A DNA stretch of 64,000 nucleotides from Sulfurovum sp. (GTDB lineage Bacteria; Campylobacterota; Campylobacteria; Campylobacterales; Sulfurovaceae): NCBI GenBank assembly GCA_024637255.1, contig JAGXFO010000009.1, positions 287,432 through 351,431 on the forward strand, written 5' to 3'. The notes beneath the pieces were generated by a model, which was not told where the DNA came from, searched no databases, and was given only the letters and a program-made list of their open reading frames with translations. Shown one piece after another: positions 46,786-55,840 of this stretch. The first letter of the stretch is position 1. Each line of letters begins with the position of its first letter. The translations under genes and the position numbers were made by a program.

Positions 46786-47716
46786 CCTTCTCAAACATCT
46801 CCGCCCTCCCTGCACTCTCTAAGGGGATCATAAAATGGCTCTGTTGTTCTCCGATACTTTTCCAACGCGCCGCTGAGGCAAAAAGGGTATCGGCAAAAAA
46901 AGTGAATGTTTCACACCCTACCGCACTCGCCAAATGATACGTTCCCGTCGAGGTACTTATAAACAGTTTAAAATTGCTCAAAAGTTTAGCAAAATCGACG
47001 ACGCTCCCGCGTGAACGGTACAAAATCACTCTGCTCTCTCCCAAAAGTTCTTTCGCCTCTTCGTAGAGCCTCTCCTCATCGGGACCGAAGGTCATCACCA
47101 CATCCACTCGCGCATTCGCTTCAGCAAGTCGTACCAATTCAATGTATTCCGTTAACGTCCAGTTAGCATCGGATGAGCCTCCGAACCCCGGATGAAAAGC
47201 AACTACAGATTTAGTAATCCCATACTCAGCACAAAATGCAGTGTAGACTTCGTCCGCCCCTTGAAACTGTAACAGCGGTTTTAGAAAATCGAGAGTGATA
47301 TCGGGAAATAACGCTTTGGTAAGTTCTAAGTTATACTCAAATTCAGCCATCTTCACTTCACTACGACGCTGCTTGACCCGGCGATTATAGAAGATTTGGG
47401 CTATTTTAGTCGCGGGAGCAATACGGAGCGGGATGCGGGCAATCCACTGTGCCAATGCCACGCGAGTATTCGAGAAGAGTGTGATGGAAGCATCGATTCT
47501 GGCCTCTTTTATTTTAAAAGCAAGCCCTAAAATATCCTCACTACTATCAACGATCACCTCATCGATAAAGTCACACGATTCTGCCAGTTTTCGGTTTAGG
47601 GGGGCAACAAGAGCAATAATACGATTAGAGGGATTATGGTGTTTAAGTACATAAAAACTCGGTAATGCCGTAATAAAATCACCCAATTTATCGTTACGCA
47701 CGACCAAAATATTCAT
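46745..47716 (-). CDS. Glycosyltransferase family 9 (heptosyltransferase-like)
   Basis: GT-B family 9 transferase of 323 residues. It has the N-terminal ILVVRNDKLGDFITALPSFYVL (about 3-24), like WaaC/WaaQ-type heptosyltransferases, VVAFHPGFGGSSDANW in the middle, and FISTSTGTYHLASAVG (about 253-268) for ADP-heptose binding. It probably transfers a heptose in the inner or outer core. Because waaF is recognised separately at 49.0 kb, this could be the WaaC or a third heptosyltransferase. Its 3' end overlaps the kinase gene. Confidence 0.83.
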   Translation of the reverse strand: MNILVVRNDKLGDFITALPSFYVLKHHNPSNRIIALVAPLNRKLAESCDFIDEVIVDSSEDILGLAFKIKEARIDASITLFSNTRVALAQWIARIPLRIAPATKIAQIFYNRRVKQRRSEVKMAEFEYNLELTKALFPDITLDFLKPLLQFQGADEVYTAFCAEYGITKSVVAFHPGFGGSSDANWTLTEYIELVRLAEANARVDVVMTFGPDEERLYEEAKELLGESRVILYRSRGSVVDFAKLLSNFKLFISTSTGTYHLASAVGCETFTFFADTLFASAARWKSIGEQQSHFMIPLESAGRAEMFEKVKQELKNHLLKLA

Positions 47717-47781
47717 CGTATCCCCTTTTATTATTGCTCTATTTTACCCGATTGAAGGTAAGAAAAAGGTACAATCTCCTT

Positions 47782-49050
47782 ATGAAACAACCATTTGCCT
47801 GGGATCACTATTCAGATCAGCCCGCTATCATCAAAGATAAAACCCTTAAACGCTCAATGCGCCGTTCAGCCTTATTCTCGCTTATCAAAACCTTTTTAAT
47901 CGCCTTCGTCACCTTACCGATAGCAATATTTTCCATCCCTTTTTTAAAACGACGTACCATTACAGGAGAGCATTTTTTCGGAATGGGGGTAAATTTGGAC
48001 AAAGAACCCCATCTTGCCCCTTATCTGCTAGAGGAACTCGGTATTCACAACATCCTTATCCGTATTCCATTATGGGAAATGGACCGTCTGCATGAGTATG
48101 TAACATTTATCCGAAGTTTCGAAAATAAACACATTACCGTCGCCCTACTCCAAGACCGTGAACATATCACAAGTACCGATATGAGTCGGGATCATTTTAT
48201 TCAGATTTTTGAAGCACTTGAGGGAATCTGTCATACCTACATCATCGGTTCTACGATCAATCGTTCAAAATGGGGATTTTTTAGCGTTAATGAGTACTTG
48301 AATTTTTATGCCATCGCATATCATCTGAAACAAACGCGATTTCCAAAACTCAAACTGATCGGTTCGAATGTCATCGACTTCGAATATCACTTTAGTGCCC
48401 ATACCCTCTTTAATTTTAAAAAAATCCGTTACGATGCAATAGGGAGTCTCCTCTATGTCGATCGCCGCGGTGCACCCGAAAACTTTCAAATGGGGTTCAA
48501 CCTCGTCGAAAAAATCCGTCTTCTCGCCTCACTCGCACAAATATCTCCCAAGAGTAACGGTGAGATTATCATCACCGAAACCAACTGGCCGATCAAAAAT
48601 ACCGCACCCTACGCTCCTACCAGTGAGACGGAATGCGTTAGCGAAGAGGATTATGCTAATTATCTCGTACGCTATCACCTCCTTGCGTTTGCCTCGCAAC
48701 ACGCTTCGAGCGTTTATTGGCATCAACTCATTGCTCCGGGATACGGCTTGATTGACAACCGTGAGGGAGTTATTCGTAAACGCAACGCTTTCAGTGCTTA
48801 CAAAACGATGGTGGAACAGATGAGAGAAGGATCATTAGTGGGATACGGCATAAAACGGGGGCGCCATACGATGCTCATCCAAACACCGAAAGCTCTTTTA
48901 CATATTGAATGGCTCGAATCGGGAACTCTCGAAATTTCCCTAACCGAGCCCGTTGAAGTAACCTACCGCGATGGAGTACACGAGCAAACCGATATTCTCC
49001 ACCTTAGCCCCGCACCGCTTTATTACACCACTTCGTTGGAGACTCTATGA
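47782..49050 (+). CDS. Membrane-anchored glycoside-hydrolase-like (TIM-barrel) protein
   Basis: A 422-residue protein with one N-terminal hydrophobic helix (about 31-54), then a probable beta/alpha-barrel domain like clan A glycoside hydrolases. HFFGMGVNLD begins the barrel, and EIIITETNWPI (about 271-281) looks like strand 7 with the nucleophile glutamate. At strand 4, where Asn-Glu is expected, the sequence is GSTINRSKWG, so the acid/base glutamate seems absent. A small C-terminal beta domain follows. It overlaps waaF by ATGA, placing it in LPS core assembly. It may be an inactive carbohydrate-binding relative. I do not recognise a named family. Confidence 0.5.
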   Translation: MKQPFAWDHYSDQPAIIKDKTLKRSMRRSALFSLIKTFLIAFVTLPIAIFSIPFLKRRTITGEHFFGMGVNLDKEPHLAPYLLEELGIHNILIRIPLWEMDRLHEYVTFIRSFENKHITVALLQDREHITSTDMSRDHFIQIFEALEGICHTYIIGSTINRSKWGFFSVNEYLNFYAIAYHLKQTRFPKLKLIGSNVIDFEYHFSAHTLFNFKKIRYDAIGSLLYVDRRGAPENFQMGFNLVEKIRLLASLAQISPKSNGEIIITETNWPIKNTAPYAPTSETECVSEEDYANYLVRYHLLAFASQHASSVYWHQLIAPGYGLIDNREGVIRKRNAFSAYKTMVEQMREGSLVGYGIKRGRHTMLIQTPKALLHIEWLESGTLEISLTEPVEVTYRDGVHEQTDILHLSPAPLYYTTSLETL

Positions 49051-50006
49051 AAATTCTAATCATCCTTCCCAACTGGCTTGGTGATGCCATCATGGCCACA
49101 CCCGCACTCGAAGCACTTTGTAAAGTCTATCCTGATGCCAAACTCACACTCGTAGGTTCGTATGTAAGCATTGAGGCTTTTAAATACCATCCGAACTGTA
49201 TTCGTCATTACATCGATGAGACGAAAAAGGGGGGGAATCGATTTGTCAATACCTATCGCTTTGCCAAAGAGCTAGGTGCGCATGATATGGCTATCACTTT
49301 CCGCAATCAGCTCCATTCATCTCTTTTGCTTTTCTGGAGCGGTACTCCCATCACGACAGGACGTCGCAGTTGGCATTCGTTATTTTTACTGACACAAAGT
49401 ATCAAACCTGCCCACCCCTCCCATTTGGTAGAGCAGTATCGAGATATTGCCCAAAGTCTCAGCCCTAGCCCTCTTCTTATTGAACATCTAAGACTTTATA
49501 TTCCCTCTCATCGATATTCCCGTCCAACGCTCGGTATCAACCCTGGGGCAACGTATGGAAGTGCGAAACGGTGGTATCCTGAAAAATTTGCTGAAGTCGC
49601 ACGTGCCTATGCCGATCGATATGACATCATCCTCTTCGGCGGTCCCAATGAAATTGGGATGGCAAAAGATATTGAAGCACGATTAAACGGAATAAATATC
49701 ACCAATCTAGCGGGAAAAACATCGGTACAGGAGTTATGCAGTTTTATCGGCGGGCTAAATATTTTCATCACTAATGACAGCGGTCCGATGCACATCGCCG
49801 CGGCGTATCAGGTTCCGACCGTCGCCATCTTCGGCCCGACACGTCACATGGAAACGTCACAATGGATGAATGAAAAAAGTATTATTGTCAGACACGATAT
49901 GAAATGTGCCCCGTGTATGAAGCGTGAATGCCCATTGGGGCATCACGAGTGTATGAAAAGCATCACCTCGAATGAGGTGATTGACGCGGTAAAGAAAATT
50001 CTTTAA
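49047..50006 (+). CDS. waaF: LPS heptosyltransferase II
   Basis: Adds the second heptose of the LPS inner core from ADP-L-glycero-D-manno-heptose. The start MKILIILPNWLGDAIMATPA is the WaaF hallmark. The C-terminal domain has GINPGATYGSAKRWYPEKFAEV (about 167-188) and FITNDSGPMHIAAAYQVPTVAIFGP (about 246-270), both typical of WaaF. It is 319 residues, near the usual 330-350. It overlaps the glycoside-hydrolase-like gene by four bases and its 3' end meets yfaZ convergently with a four-base overlap. Confidence 0.92.
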   Translation: MKILIILPNWLGDAIMATPALEALCKVYPDAKLTLVGSYVSIEAFKYHPNCIRHYIDETKKGGNRFVNTYRFAKELGAHDMAITFRNQLHSSLLLFWSGTPITTGRRSWHSLFLLTQSIKPAHPSHLVEQYRDIAQSLSPSPLLIEHLRLYIPSHRYSRPTLGINPGATYGSAKRWYPEKFAEVARAYADRYDIILFGGPNEIGMAKDIEARLNGINITNLAGKTSVQELCSFIGGLNIFITNDSGPMHIAAAYQVPTVAIFGPTRHMETSQWMNEKSIIVRHDMKCAPCMKRECPLGHHECMKSITSNEVIDAVKKIL

Positions 50007-50590
50007 AAATCCAGTCTCATCCCGAAATACCACGCATCGTTATACGTCACATCACGTGTTTTCAAATCGGTATCGATAATGCGGTATCCGACACCGATTC
50101 GGGCATTTTCGATCGGTTCCACATCCAATCCGATTCTCGTTTCCATATAACCATCCCCCTCTTTGAAGCTCAATACCGAAGGCGCATAATAAAATGCTCC
50201 GTTCAAATAAAAGGGGAAAGGGGTATTAATCGGTAATCGTAATTCAGCCTCAATCCCTAACGGAATCGCCGCATAACGTTCTCCGTCAATCTCCGTATAC
50301 TCTCCCTTGATCCCAAATCCGAGCTTCAATCCCTGAACACCCTGAACCGGACGCATGACCATAAAAGATACCTCCACCAAGGGATCAGGATCCACAATTG
50401 TATTACTGTTATTGTTATCCCCATTGAGAAAGCGGGCGCCGATATAAGCATTATTCATAGCATTGCCCATCCGTCCCATATCTAAACGGATTTCTCCCCC
50501 TACTTCTCTGTCATTTACATTCACACCCACTTGATGTGCCGCAAATACAGAAGTACTCACTAAAAGGGTCAAAAATATTTTTTTTAACAT
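50003..50590 (-). CDS. YfaZ-family outer-membrane protein
   Basis: Small outer-membrane beta-barrel protein of 195 residues. A signal peptide (about 1-17, ending VFA) precedes alternating hydrophobic beta-strand segments, and the C-terminus ends in an aromatic residue after WYFGMRLDF, the usual signal for outer-membrane insertion. The overall pattern matches the YfaZ family. It overlaps the hldE stop by seven bases and is therefore the last gene of hldD-hldE-yfaZ. Its function is unknown; the linkage suggests an envelope role. Confidence 0.8.
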   Translation of the reverse strand: MLKKIFLTLLVSTSVFAAHQVGVNVNDREVGGEIRLDMGRMGNAMNNAYIGARFLNGDNNNSNTIVDPDPLVEVSFMVMRPVQGVQGLKLGFGIKGEYTEIDGERYAAIPLGIEAELRLPINTPFPFYLNGAFYYAPSVLSFKEGDGYMETRIGLDVEPIENARIGVGYRIIDTDLKTRDVTYNDAWYFGMRLDF

Positions 50591-52017
50591 GCCGTTCCTT
50601 CATTAATTCGTGTTATTGTCGCTGTCGTACTTTTCCCGTCCACAAATTGTACCAGTCGCAATTCTTTAGCAAATTCCGCTCCAACGACGCTTTTACCTTC
50701 ATAATCGCCCCCTTTGACTAAAATATCGGGCGCAATATTTTTAATCAACTCGTGCGGCGTCTCTTCACTAAACAATACGACATAATCGACCGATTCGAGC
50801 GCAGCTAAAATATAAGCACGATCTTCCTGTACGTTAACAGGGCGAGAAGGTCCTTTCAGCTCTCGTACCGAACTGTCCGAATTGAGCCCTACGATCAATA
50901 CATCGCCGTAACTTTTTGCTTCTTGAAGGTATTTTACATGACCGACGTGGAGAATATCAAAACAGCCGTTGGTAAAAACAACCTTTTTCCCCTCTTTTTT
51001 AAGACGCTTCGCGAGAGTATATATCTCTTCTTTACTCTTGATATGCATCTCTGAAGTGCTTTGGTGCAGGCTTGATTCATATTCTTCTATCTCGCTGAGT
51101 GTTACCGTAGCGGAACCGATTTTACCGACAACTACCGCCGCTGCATGATTGGCGAACGGTGCCGCTTCATCTATGGTATATCCACAACTGAGGGCGAAAG
51201 AGAGTGACGCAATGACCGTATCTCCGGCACCCGTCACATCAAAAACTTCCTTAGCCACCGTCGGGAATAGCCGCATTGATGTATCATAAATCGCGATCCC
51301 GTCTTCAGAGAGCGTTATCATTGAACATTCTAAATTACACGTCTCTTTGAGATTCAAAAGGGCTTTTTTAAGACTTGATTCATCGTTTATCACAATCCCT
51401 GTCGCTTCGGATGCCTCTTTTTTGTTTGGGGTAAGGAGATAGGCTCCGCTGTATTTACGGTAATCTTTCCCTTTGGGATCAACCAGTACTTTTTTCCCCG
51501 CTCGCTTCGCGGCAGTAATTACCCCGAGTGCAACCGCGTCGGTAATCACCCCTTTTCCATAATCAGAGAGGATCACAATATCACACGCATCGATTACATT
51601 CGTCACGTACGCGATGATTGCTTTTTCACTCGTTACCTCGATCGACTCTTTCGACTCTTTGTCGTACCGTAGAATTTGCTGATTCGAAGCGATAATACGG
51701 CTTTTTTTTGATGTTTTACGATTGGGTTGTTTAATTAGCCCCTCACTGTTCACACCGATTGTTCCCAACATTGCGCGTAGCTCTTCACCGTTTTCGTCAT
51801 CACCGATAACTCCCGCAACACTTACCCGCGCACCCAACGTGATTAAATTGTTGATCACATTTCCGGCACCGCCTAAAACCGTCGTCTCACGTGTAATATC
51901 CACAACCTGCACCGGAGCTTCAGGAGAGATACGCTCACACCCGCCCCATAAATAATGGTCAATCATCAAATCCCCGATTACAAGGATATGCGGGTGGGAA
52001 TTATGAAGTACTTTCAT
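50584..52017 (-). CDS. hldE: Bifunctional heptose-7-phosphate kinase / heptose-1-phosphate adenylyltransferase
   Basis: Two-domain enzyme of ADP-heptose synthesis. The N-terminal ribokinase-like domain (about 1-320) makes heptose 1,7-bisphosphate. It has GDLMIDHYLWGGCERISPEAPV at the start and DVTGAGDTVIASLSF with the catalytic Asp. The C-terminal nucleotidyltransferase domain (about 345-477) makes ADP-heptose and has FTNGCFDILHVGHVKYLQEA and GLNSDSSVRELKGPSRPVN. It is 477 residues, as in E. coli HldE. It overlaps the hldD stop by four bases. GmhB, acting between its two steps, is at 59.4-59.9 kb. Confidence 0.97.
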   Translation of the reverse strand: MKVLHNSHPHILVIGDLMIDHYLWGGCERISPEAPVQVVDITRETTVLGGAGNVINNLITLGARVSVAGVIGDDENGEELRAMLGTIGVNSEGLIKQPNRKTSKKSRIIASNQQILRYDKESKESIEVTSEKAIIAYVTNVIDACDIVILSDYGKGVITDAVALGVITAAKRAGKKVLVDPKGKDYRKYSGAYLLTPNKKEASEATGIVINDESSLKKALLNLKETCNLECSMITLSEDGIAIYDTSMRLFPTVAKEVFDVTGAGDTVIASLSFALSCGYTIDEAAPFANHAAAVVVGKIGSATVTLSEIEEYESSLHQSTSEMHIKSKEEIYTLAKRLKKEGKKVVFTNGCFDILHVGHVKYLQEAKSYGDVLIVGLNSDSSVRELKGPSRPVNVQEDRAYILAALESVDYVVLFSEETPHELIKNIAPDILVKGGDYEGKSVVGAEFAKELRLVQFVDGKSTTATITRINEGTAC

Positions 52018-53024
52018 GATAGTTCCTGTTCAAAAAGACGTTTAATTTCGCTTACGTATGCCGCGATCCCCTCTTCAAATTCAAAACGGGGTTTATAGCC
52101 CAAAACACCCTTGGTCGTTTCTATATCCGCTTCGGTATGAAACTGATAGCGTCCCACATAAGGATTCGGAATATATTCGCATACGAAAGATGTTCCCAAT
52201 TCGTTTTGAAGAATATCCACCATCGATTGAAATGATCGCGCTTTACCGGTACCGACATTAAAAACACCGTTCTCTTTGGGGTGCATCGCGAGGATATTCG
52301 CCTGAATAATGTCCTCGATATAGATGAAATCGCGCAAAATTTTATCTGACCCTTCAAAAAGTTTCGGGTTTTTTCCGCTTAAAAGCTGATGTCCGAACTG
52401 CACGACCATTGATGATGTTTTATTTTTGAAAAATTCTCTCGGACCATAGACGTTGAAATAGCGTAATCCTACAATACTAATATGATCATATTTTTGAGCA
52501 TATTGACGCGCCAAATGATCCATCATCAGTTTTGAGAAACCGTATACATTCTGAGGAGCTTCGCGTCCGACACGCTGTGGCGATGCGGCATCTCCATACG
52601 TCGCGCCGGAGGAAGCATAAATCATATTAGCGCCATGAGCTACGGCAATATCCAAGAGATCTTTAAACGCATTGACATTGGTTTGGATCATCAGATCCTG
52701 TTCTAATGCCGTCGTATCTGAAATTGCCGCTTCATGAAAAATGTAATCAAATTTATAATTTTGTGCCAGTTGGTTAAGTAAATTTTTATCATTGATATCA
52801 CCGCTTATGACTTCGCCGCAAAAACCGAGAAGATTCTTGAAGTGACCGAAACTTTTTAAATTACCGTTGGAGAGGGTCAAATTCGAGCGAAAAAGATCCA
52901 AAATCACCACTTTAGCGTGCGGATAATGCTCTTGAAAATAAAATGCGAGGTTGGAACCAATAAAACCGGCTCCTCCCGTTATTAAAATGGTTTTATGGTT
53001 TAAATCAACGTCACTGTACTGCAT
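52014..53024 (-). CDS. hldD: ADP-glyceromanno-heptose 6-epimerase
   Basis: Converts ADP-D-glycero- to ADP-L-glycero-manno-heptose, the donor for WaaC and WaaF. It has the NADP-binding start ILITGGAGFIGSNLAFYF, IYASSGATYGD (Ser/Thr), YGFSKLMMDHLARQY (Tyr-x3-Lys, about 163-177), and VGLRYFNVYGPREF typical of HldD. It is 336 residues. The start is the ATG at 53022-53024. It is the first gene of hldD-hldE-yfaZ and is divergent from the cytochrome c gene. Confidence 0.95.
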   Translation of the reverse strand: MQYSDVDLNHKTILITGGAGFIGSNLAFYFQEHYPHAKVVILDLFRSNLTLSNGNLKSFGHFKNLLGFCGEVISGDINDKNLLNQLAQNYKFDYIFHEAAISDTTALEQDLMIQTNVNAFKDLLDIAVAHGANMIYASSGATYGDAASPQRVGREAPQNVYGFSKLMMDHLARQYAQKYDHISIVGLRYFNVYGPREFFKNKTSSMVVQFGHQLLSGKNPKLFEGSDKILRDFIYIEDIIQANILAMHPKENGVFNVGTGKARSFQSMVDILQNELGTSFVCEYIPNPYVGRYQFHTEADIETTKGVLGYKPRFEFEEGIAAYVSEIKRLFEQELS

Positions 53025-53111
53025 GATTAATCCTTCCTAAAGGTAGTGTCATATTGTAACAAACTCTACATTAAAGGTTAAGTAGTTAGAGTGATTTAAG
53101 ATAGATAGGAA

Positions 53112-53117
53112 TATAAT
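53112..53117 (+). promoter_or_regulatory. -10 box for the cytochrome c gene
   Basis: TATAAT at 53112-53117, about 30 bases before the ATG, with a ribosome site GGAGA at 53136-53140. It faces the divergent hldD. Confidence 0.55.
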
Positions 53118-53146
53118 AGCGACGAAATTTTTAATGGAGAAAACAA

Positions 53147-53443
53147 ATGAAAAAAATTGCTCTTGCAATGTTATTCGCCGGTGTATCTTTGATGGCTGCT
53201 GATGGAAAAGCTCTTGCAGCTAAATGTGCGGCCTGTCATGGTGCTAGCTTTGAAAAAGCGGCTCTTGGTAAATCTGCGATCGTAAAAGGTCAATCTGCTG
53301 GTACTATCGAAACTTCACTCAAAGGTTACAAAGCTGGTACTTTAAACAAAGCGGGTATGGGCGCATTGATGAAAGGTCAAGTAGCTACAATGTCAGATGC
53401 TGATATGAAAGCTCTTGCTTCTTACATCGCAGGAATTAAATAA
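53147..53443 (+). CDS. Small periplasmic cytochrome c (class I)
   Basis: A 98-residue monohaem cytochrome c. A signal peptide (about 1-18) is followed by the haem site KCAACHGA (Cys-x2-Cys-His, about 26-31). The sixth-ligand methionine is probably in the GMGALMKGQVATMSD stretch (about 67-81), followed by the C-terminal helix MKALASYIAGIK. Small class I cytochromes of this kind shuttle electrons to terminal oxidases or peroxidases; in Campylobacterota they commonly feed cbb3 oxidase, whose assembly genes ccoI and ccoS are nearby. It is a single gene with its own promoter and terminator. Confidence 0.92.
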   Translation: MKKIALAMLFAGVSLMAADGKALAAKCAACHGASFEKAALGKSAIVKGQSAGTIETSLKGYKAGTLNKAGMGALMKGQVATMSDADMKALASYIAGIK

Positions 53444-53452
53444 TCTAGACAC

Positions 53453-53473
53453 AAAGGGAGCTTTGCTCCTTTT
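53453..53473 (+). terminator. Rho-independent terminator after the cytochrome c gene
   Basis: AAAGGGAGC (53453-53461) and GCTCCTTTT (53465-53473) pair over nine bases, with one G-U, around loop TTT. The T-run is part of the descending arm. Confidence 0.8.
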
Positions 53474-53564
53474 GCTACACTACGTTTTAGCTCAGCCTAC
53501 TATCTTTCAAATACAGTACTTTAATAAAAACCATTCACATTGAACCCTATTAACTTTACTCCAC

Positions 53565-53570
53565 TATAAT
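53565..53570 (+). promoter_or_regulatory. -10 box for the CNNM/cation-efflux operon
   Basis: TATAAT at 53565-53570, with TTGAAC at 53540-53545 as a loosely spaced (19 bases) -35 candidate. It lies about 60 bases before the TTG start. Confidence 0.4.
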
Positions 53571-53631
53571 ACTTAGACTCGATTATGTATCATTGGTCAT
53601 AATCATAGAAAAATTAAATTAAAGAGGGTTT

Positions 53632-54942
53632 TTGGAATCGGATTTACGATCCGCTGCAATGGTTATTGCAGCGCTATTTTTAGTTTTACTCAACGGTTTT
53701 TTCGTCCTTTCCGAGTTTGCTATCGTCAAAGTTAGGCGGAGCAAGCTTGAAGAGATGGCAAAACTTGGTAAATCAAACGCTTCTTTGGCGCTCAGGATGT
53801 CAAACTCTCTTGACACCTATCTCAGTGCGACTCAATTAGGCATTACCCTCTCGTCTCTTGCTTTGGGTTGGATCGGTGAACCTGCATTGGCAAAACTCAT
53901 CGAACCTACTTTTACCTATTTCTTTGGAGACAACCCCGTATTATTGCATACGGTTAGCTTTACTATCGCATTTACCGTTATTACCTTCCTGCACGTTGTT
54001 TTTGGAGAGCTTATTCCTAAATCGGTGGCAATCGCCAAAGCGGAAACGATGGCATTGATCATCGCCAAACCTTTATATCTTTTTTGGTTGTTGTTTTATC
54101 CCCTTATCCGCTTTTTCGATATCGTTGCTGCTTTTTTTCTCAAAAGAATGGGAATTTCTCAAGCGTCTGAACATGAGCTGGCTCACTCAGAAGAAGAGAT
54201 TCGAATCATCGTCAATGAGAGTTTCAAAGGGGGATACATTGACTCTGTAGAGAGCGAAATCATTAAGAATGCCGTAGATTTCTCTGAAACGGTCGCAAGA
54301 GAGATTATGACTCCGAGAAAAGATATGGTTTGTATCAATTCGGAAAAATCTTTTGAAGATAATGTTTTACTTATCACAACGACACGCTATACCCGATATC
54401 CCTATTGTCATGGTGGTAAAGACAACATCAGTGGAATGATTCATACCCGTGACTTATTGAATAGTGCGTTAATGCATCAAAACGTCGAGATGTCACAGTT
54501 TGTTCGACCGATTATTATGGTTCCTGAAAATGCTTCAATCTCCGATATTCTGACAAAAATGAACAAAGAGCGGACGCATATCGCATTGGTCGTGGATGAA
54601 TACGGCGGAACATCAGGTTTACTGACAATGGAAGATATTCTCGAAGAGATCATCGGTGATACGTGTGATGAACACGACAGTAACAATGAAATGATTCGAA
54701 AAATCGATGATATTACCTACGAATTTGACGGCATGGTTAATCTTGAAAAAGTTGAAGAGATTATGGATGTTGTTTTTGATGAAGGAGAGCATTCCGTCAC
54801 AATTGGAGGAAGAGTCTTTAATCAGATTGGTCGATTGCCTGAAGTTGGCGATATTACGAATGACGGGATTTGCAGTTATGAAATTTTAGAGATCAATCAC
54901 AAACGAATTAAAAAACTCTTATGTAAAAAGGTTAGTCAATAA
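53632..54942 (+). CDS. CNNM/CorC-family membrane protein
   Basis: Inner-membrane protein of the hemolysin/CorC/CNNM family, linked to magnesium and other cation export or tolerance. The DUF21 membrane domain (about 1-190) has four hydrophobic segments and GEPALAKLIEPTF. The paired CBS domains (about 205-335) include TRYPYCHGGKDNISGMIHTRD and LVVDEYGGTSGLLTMEDILEEIIGD. A CorC_HlyC domain (about 350-430) ends the protein. It is 436 residues. The TTG at 53632 has AGAGGG just upstream; an ATG nine codons later is possible. It overlaps the cation efflux gene by TAATG. Confidence 0.9.
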   Translation: MESDLRSAAMVIAALFLVLLNGFFVLSEFAIVKVRRSKLEEMAKLGKSNASLALRMSNSLDTYLSATQLGITLSSLALGWIGEPALAKLIEPTFTYFFGDNPVLLHTVSFTIAFTVITFLHVVFGELIPKSVAIAKAETMALIIAKPLYLFWLLFYPLIRFFDIVAAFFLKRMGISQASEHELAHSEEEIRIIVNESFKGGYIDSVESEIIKNAVDFSETVAREIMTPRKDMVCINSEKSFEDNVLLITTTRYTRYPYCHGGKDNISGMIHTRDLLNSALMHQNVEMSQFVRPIIMVPENASISDILTKMNKERTHIALVVDEYGGTSGLLTMEDILEEIIGDTCDEHDSNNEMIRKIDDITYEFDGMVNLEKVEEIMDVVFDEGEHSVTIGGRVFNQIGRLPEVGDITNDGICSYEILEINHKRIKKLLCKKVSQ

Positions 54943-55829
54943 TGTCAAAAAGCGTCAAGGCGGCATTAATCGCCAACGGAATAATAGCTATAGCCAAAGG
55001 GATCGCGGCATTTTTTACAGGTTCGGCTTCGATGATGGCGGAAGCAATTCACAGTACAGCCGATTGCGGGAATCAGGCACTTGTCCTCGTAGGACAAAGA
55101 CAAGCGGCACGAGGGCGATCGGAAGCACACTCATTCGGTCAAGGGAAAGCTAACTTTTTTTGGTCGTTTGTCGTTGCTGTCGTATTGTTTTTATTGGGCG
55201 GATTGTTTTCAGTGTATGAGGGGATTCATAAAATCATGCACCCTGAAGCGATCCAAAATCCATGGATCATCGTTGGGATTATCATTCTTGCGGTCACGTT
55301 AGAGGGTGGCGCACTCAAAATTGCACTCAAAGAGAGCGGTACCAAACTCAAAGACATATTCAAAACCATTAAAAAAAGCTCTTCCTCCCATATCCTCGTT
55401 GTTCTTATCGAAGATTCAGGGGCATTGCTTGGACTCTTTATTCTATCACTCGGGCTTATCCTCTCTTTGTATGTCGATCCGATTTTTGACGGCATTGCCG
55501 CTTTGATGATCGGTATTTTACTCCTCTCCCTCTCGACGGTTTTATTTATCGAACTAAAAAAGCTGATTATCGGCGAAAGTTTGGACAGAGATACGATCCG
55601 AGAGATCAAAAATCTCGTCAAAGAAGAATCCAATGTAATGGTTCATATTAACTCTGTTCGCAGTATGTTTATCGGGTCGGAGGAAGTGTTACTCGTTATA
55701 TCGATGAACGTCAAAGATGACAAACTAGGGTATGAGATTGAACAGGACATTAAAGAACTGAAACACAAGCTCCAAAAGAGATTTAAAGAGCATAAGCTTC
55801 ATATCTATATCGATGTATTCGAGTTTTAA
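54942..55829 (+). CDS. Cation diffusion facilitator family transporter
   Basis: CDF-family divalent-metal/proton antiporter of 295 residues. It has six membrane helices in the first 200 residues and a small cytoplasmic ferredoxin-like domain after that. The metal-site pattern of helix 2 reads AEAIHSTADCGNQALVLVG (His-x3-Asp form, about 34-52), and the helix 5 counterpart contains DPIFDGIAALMIG. It is translationally coupled to the CNNM gene upstream (TAATG), so the two together probably handle Mg, Zn, Fe or Mn. The specific ion is not readable. Confidence 0.88.
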   Translation: MSKSVKAALIANGIIAIAKGIAAFFTGSASMMAEAIHSTADCGNQALVLVGQRQAARGRSEAHSFGQGKANFFWSFVVAVVLFLLGGLFSVYEGIHKIMHPEAIQNPWIIVGIIILAVTLEGGALKIALKESGTKLKDIFKTIKKSSSSHILVVLIEDSGALLGLFILSLGLILSLYVDPIFDGIAALMIGILLLSLSTVLFIELKKLIIGESLDRDTIREIKNLVKEESNVMVHINSVRSMFIGSEEVLLVISMNVKDDKLGYEIEQDIKELKHKLQKRFKEHKLHIYIDVFEF

Positions 55830-55840
55830 AAAGGAAAATA

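Noticed and set aside
23182..53024. LPS locus as a tRNA-integrated genomic island
   Set aside because: No integrase, no direct repeat of the tRNA end, and the codon style of the locus ends continues into the housekeeping genes on its right.
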